A DNA stretch of 64,000 nt from contig NZ_CP017770.1 of the NCBI RefSeq assembly GCF_001857945.1, positions 2,108,001 to 2,172,000 on the forward strand. The letters run 5' to 3'. Both the position numbers and the translations under genes were made by a program. The DNA is from Paenibacillus crassostreae (lineage in GTDB: Bacteria > Bacillota > Bacilli > Paenibacillales > Paenibacillaceae). Under the pieces are notes generated by a model. That model saw nothing but the letters and a program-made list of their open reading frames with translations, was not told the DNA's origin and searched no databases. This document shows, piece by piece, positions 62,206 to 64,000 of the stretch (the first letter of the stretch is position 1; every line of letters begins with the position of its first letter).

Positions 62206-62730
62206 CTATATAAATACTTCTCTACTTTCCTTAATATTTGCAAACCGCTTCAACTCATTATTATGATTATCGATAATCTCTTTCGCCAAGAGATTATTAC
62301 TATCCATTGTACTGTGGGCATCGCTTACAAGAGTTACTTTATATCCATTCCTATATGCTCTCTGACACGTTGCATCAATACACATATCTGTTTGTAAGCC
62401 CGTTATGATTAACTCATTAATCGATCGCTTCTCAAGTTCTTCTTGTAATATCGTCATATGAAATGAATCCGGGGTAGTTTTCTGAACAATCACATCACCC
62501 TCAGTCGGTTGAATGTTCGGATGTATTTCCCAACCCGGCTTTCTAGTTTCGAGTGGTTCTCCTACACTTTCATTATGCTGTACGTAAATAACTTGTGTAC
62601 CTATTGATCGGGCTTTCGATATCAGGTTCTTAATCTTTTCTAGTAACTCTTTCTCTTTGAATATAGGGTAATTAGGGTCAAACATTCCAATCTGTACATC
62701 AATAACAATAAGTGCTTTTCTATTCTCCAT
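62206..62730 (-). CDS. isochorismatase-family cysteine hydrolase (cassette gene)
   Basis: 174 residues from the ATG at 62730; the frame reaching 62868 reads through repeat S27 and is rejected. ALIVIDVQIGMFDPN carries the catalytic Asp, TTPDSFHMTILQEEL gives the middle, and GLQTDMCIDATCQRAYRNGY carries the nucleophilic Cys. Hydrolases of this family act on nicotinamide, carbamates or isochorismate; target unknown. Confidence 0.9.
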   Translation of the reverse strand: MENRKALIVIDVQIGMFDPNYPIFKEKELLEKIKNLISKARSIGTQVIYVQHNESVGEPLETRKPGWEIHPNIQPTEGDVIVQKTTPDSFHMTILQEELEKRSINELIITGLQTDMCIDATCQRAYRNGYKVTLVSDAHSTMDSNNLLAKEIIDNHNNELKRFANIKESREVFI

Positions 62731-62770
62731 TAATTTTAACCTCCAATTTAATTTTGTTTTAGCATCACTT

Positions 62771-62934
62771 TCATATAACGTTTCGCATTCCTGACGTTCA
62801 AACAGCTTAAGTGACCATAGGGAACGGGTCGTCAGACTTAGTTGGTTGAATGTATCGCCTGAATTCACTTCTCTGATATCCCTCTTGGCGATCGAGGAGC
62901 GTTAGCGACGACGTAGGAATGTTCTGTTATCGGA
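62771..62934 (-). repeat. array repeat S27
   Basis: Left end TCATATAAC, right end GTTATCGGA. Common class with GCATTCCTGACG / CGTAGGAATG. Confidence 0.88.
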
Positions 62935-62968
62935 TGTTACCGACTTCATAGCAAAATCAAAAGGAAAA

Positions 62969-63325
62969 TTAATTCAATATTGTTTTTTCTCTTGTTACTG
63001 TGCTTTTAACAAACTCCTGTTTAATGTCTTCTTTAAGTACCTGTTTCAATCGTTCTCTACCTATTTGATCAAATCGTTTTTGCACCTTCATTACATGTTC
63101 TTTATCTGATTTTATCTGACTCTCTATTCTTTCGTAATCTTCATAACTGTCATATTCCCACATAGCGAATACCTCGGTATTATTCTCATCCTTATCGATC
63201 AACCATCGTCCAATTAACCTAGCACCATACTTTAGCTGAGACGGTAATAATATTTCATTAAATAATTGATTAAACTCCTCAACGAAAGTTGATTCGACTA
63301 TGTATGTTTTTCTTCTATAGATCAT
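62969..63325 (-). CDS. NIPSNAP-like protein (cassette gene)
   Basis: 118 residues. YRRKTYIVESTFVEEFNQLF, LPSQLKYGARLIGRWLIDKD and EVFAMWEYDSYEDYERIESQ match the dimeric ferredoxin-like NIPSNAP domain. Biochemical role unknown. Cassette ends GTTATCGGA match exactly (S27, S28), the same triplet as in the APH cassette 10 kb away. Confidence 0.88.
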   Translation of the reverse strand: MIYRRKTYIVESTFVEEFNQLFNEILLPSQLKYGARLIGRWLIDKDENNTEVFAMWEYDSYEDYERIESQIKSDKEHVMKVQKRFDQIGRERLKQVLKEDIKQEFVKSTVTREKTILN

Positions 63326-63368
63326 TTTTGTTTGTCCTTTCTTTTTTTAATTATTATTTTCGGTAATT

Positions 63369-63532
63369 TCCGATAACGTTTGGGTATCTACGAACCCGAG
63401 AGGCTTAAGGGAGCATTTGCGACCGGGTCCAACGGACTTAGCCTCTCAGGGTTGTGAGCTGAATCAGCTTCTCTGCTACCTCTCCTTGCGAACCAAGGGC
63501 AAAGCCTGCAGCGTAGATACGATGTTATGTGA
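63369..63532 (-). repeat. array repeat S28 (last complete repeat in window)
   Basis: Left end TCCGATAAC, right end GTTATGTGA. GTATCTACG / CGTAGATAC outer stem; arm 2 CGAGAGGCTTAAG / CTTAGCCTCTC. Confidence 0.88.
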
Positions 63533-63561
63533 AGGAAATGGCATCTTGGAATAACAAAAGA

Positions 63562-64000
63562 TCAATTGTACTTACTAATTAATTCATTTAAATACTCATC
63601 TCTGTCAATTGTATCGTCTAACAGCACTGCATTAACAAATATCTCTATTAATTTTGGTTTATCATAGGTATCTAAGATATGTGGGTGATTATTTGTTAAA
63701 TACTTAATTAAATGTGATAGTGTAATAAAATAGGTATTACAGGCCATATTTAATATCATTAATTCTTCATTAGTATTTGATTTGGATAAATTCATCTTGA
63801 AAACTTCATCAGAAGAATAGTCATCTAAAATTTGATCTCTATAGACTTTCAAAGATGTTGGATCCGAATGTTCATGTTTGCTCGCTTCCCTGTATAACGA
63901 TATATATATACCAAATAGTAACTTATCTTCTCGAGCCAAACCTGCTAGTGTTAATGGGATCATAGAATACTTATCTTTCAAGTCATATCCATTTCTTTTC
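63562..64000 (-). CDS. unknown cassette protein, 5' end outside window
   Basis: At least 139 residues, helical throughout: LAREDKLLFGIYISLYREAS, LMILNMACNTYFITLSHLIK, LDDTIDRDEYLNELISKYN. A TTG at 63981 could start it, but the frame is open to the edge and no ribosome site is visible, so the start is probably beyond the window. No family recognised. It follows the same pattern as the other cassette genes. Confidence 0.62.
   Translation of the reverse strand, partial: KRNGYDLKDKYSMIPLTLAGLAREDKLLFGIYISLYREASKHEHSDPTSLKVYRDQILDDYSSDEVFKMNLSKSNTNEELMILNMACNTYFITLSHLIKYLTNNHPHILDTYDKPKLIEIFVNAVLLDDTIDRDEYLNELISKYN

Larger units (their letters stand above)
41153..63532 (-). mobile_element. integron-like gene cassette array with 29 structured repeats
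   Basis: Small genes alternate with structured repeats S0-S28 at 0.3-1.5 kb spacing. All repeats point the same way and nearly all genes are on the minus strand. Complete repeats run from TCnnnTAAC to GTTAnnnGA on the + strand, so in gene orientation each gene lies between GTTAnnnGA and TCnnnTAAC, like GTTRRRY and RYYYAAC around an integron cassette. The two ends flanking one gene match each other much better than the two ends of one repeat. No integrase is visible. The array continues past the right edge. Confidence 0.78.

Noticed and set aside
41153..63532. CRISPR array
   Set aside because: Repeats are 150-200 bp with internal folds and variation, spacers are whole genes of 0.3-1.5 kb, and no cas gene is present.
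41153..63532. Simple MITE or REP-type element scattered between genes
   Set aside because: No target-site duplication is seen; a MITE would show matching ends within one copy, but the ends match across genes instead. The strict one-gene-one-repeat order and single orientation also argue against it.
1..64000. tRNA, rRNA or known riboswitch
   Set aside because: No region shows tRNA arms with an acceptor end, rRNA sequence or a riboswitch core that I could recognise; the cloverleaf-like repeats lack tRNA signatures.

Overview
The window looks like chromosomal DNA of a low-to-moderate GC Bacillota, most likely a Paenibacillus or close relative. This rests on a YesN/YesM-type two-component pair beside an Lpl-type sugar ABC transporter, a KhtTU pair, an LtaS-like sulfatase, a YitT protein, AGGAGG-type ribosome sites and many TTG/GTG starts. 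No rRNA or tRNA gene was recognised.

Positions 1-15,200 hold housekeeping and accessory genes: the end of an amino-acid ABC permease, an IF-3 paralogue with a MurG-type glycosyltransferase, YitT, KhtU/KhtT, an LtaS-like enzyme, a TauE/SafE exporter, and a tight three-gene minus-strand module (TerB-N/TerB-C protein, BrxD-like ATPase, Lhr/BrxHI-like helicase) that may be a defence or DNA-processing system. Positions 15,254-28,355 form a carbohydrate-use locus on the minus strand: LacI regulator, GH30 glycosidase, GH94-like phosphorylase, two permeases, lipoprotein binding protein, sensor kinase and response regulator, with a near-perfect operator palindrome before GH30 and a cre-like site before the transporter. 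Positions 28,474-41,080 hold small secreted proteins, acetyltransferases, a kinase with a degenerate GGDEF domain and a run of small minus-strand enzymes. This run is interrupted at 37.4-39.7 kb by fragments of an acetyltransferase, a membrane protein and two transposases.

From about 41.15 kb to the right edge the DNA changes character. It is a regular alternation of one small gene or gene pair, nearly always on the minus strand, and one structured repeat of about 150-200 bp. I count 29 repeats (called S0-S28) in 22.4 kb. Each complete copy starts TCnnnTAAC and ends GTTAnnnGA on the + strand and can fold into a three-arm structure whose stems are kept by paired base changes. The variable triplet at a repeat end matches the end on the other side of the neighbouring gene (17 of 25 intervals identical), not the other end of the same repeat (4 of 26, all the common TAT). 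That is expected if each gene plus one repeat was once a circle that integrated by recombination at G|TTA, as integron cassettes do at attC sites. I see no integrase in the window. From the orientation, the recombinase and entry site would lie to the right of base 64,000.

The cassettes carry typical accessory cargo: acetyltransferases (one AAC(6')-like), phosphotransferases, two related Nudix hydrolases, SDRs, VOC proteins, GyrI-like proteins, PhzF, GrpB, a shikimate-kinase-like P-loop protein, isochorismatase, an SMI1/KNR4 protein, several proteins I cannot place, two decayed RelE/ParE-type toxin-antitoxin pairs and an apparently intact type I toxin (holin-like peptide) with a convergent antisense RNA promoter. 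The left end of the array has the most degenerate repeats and borders the transposase remnants; the right end has the most uniform repeats.
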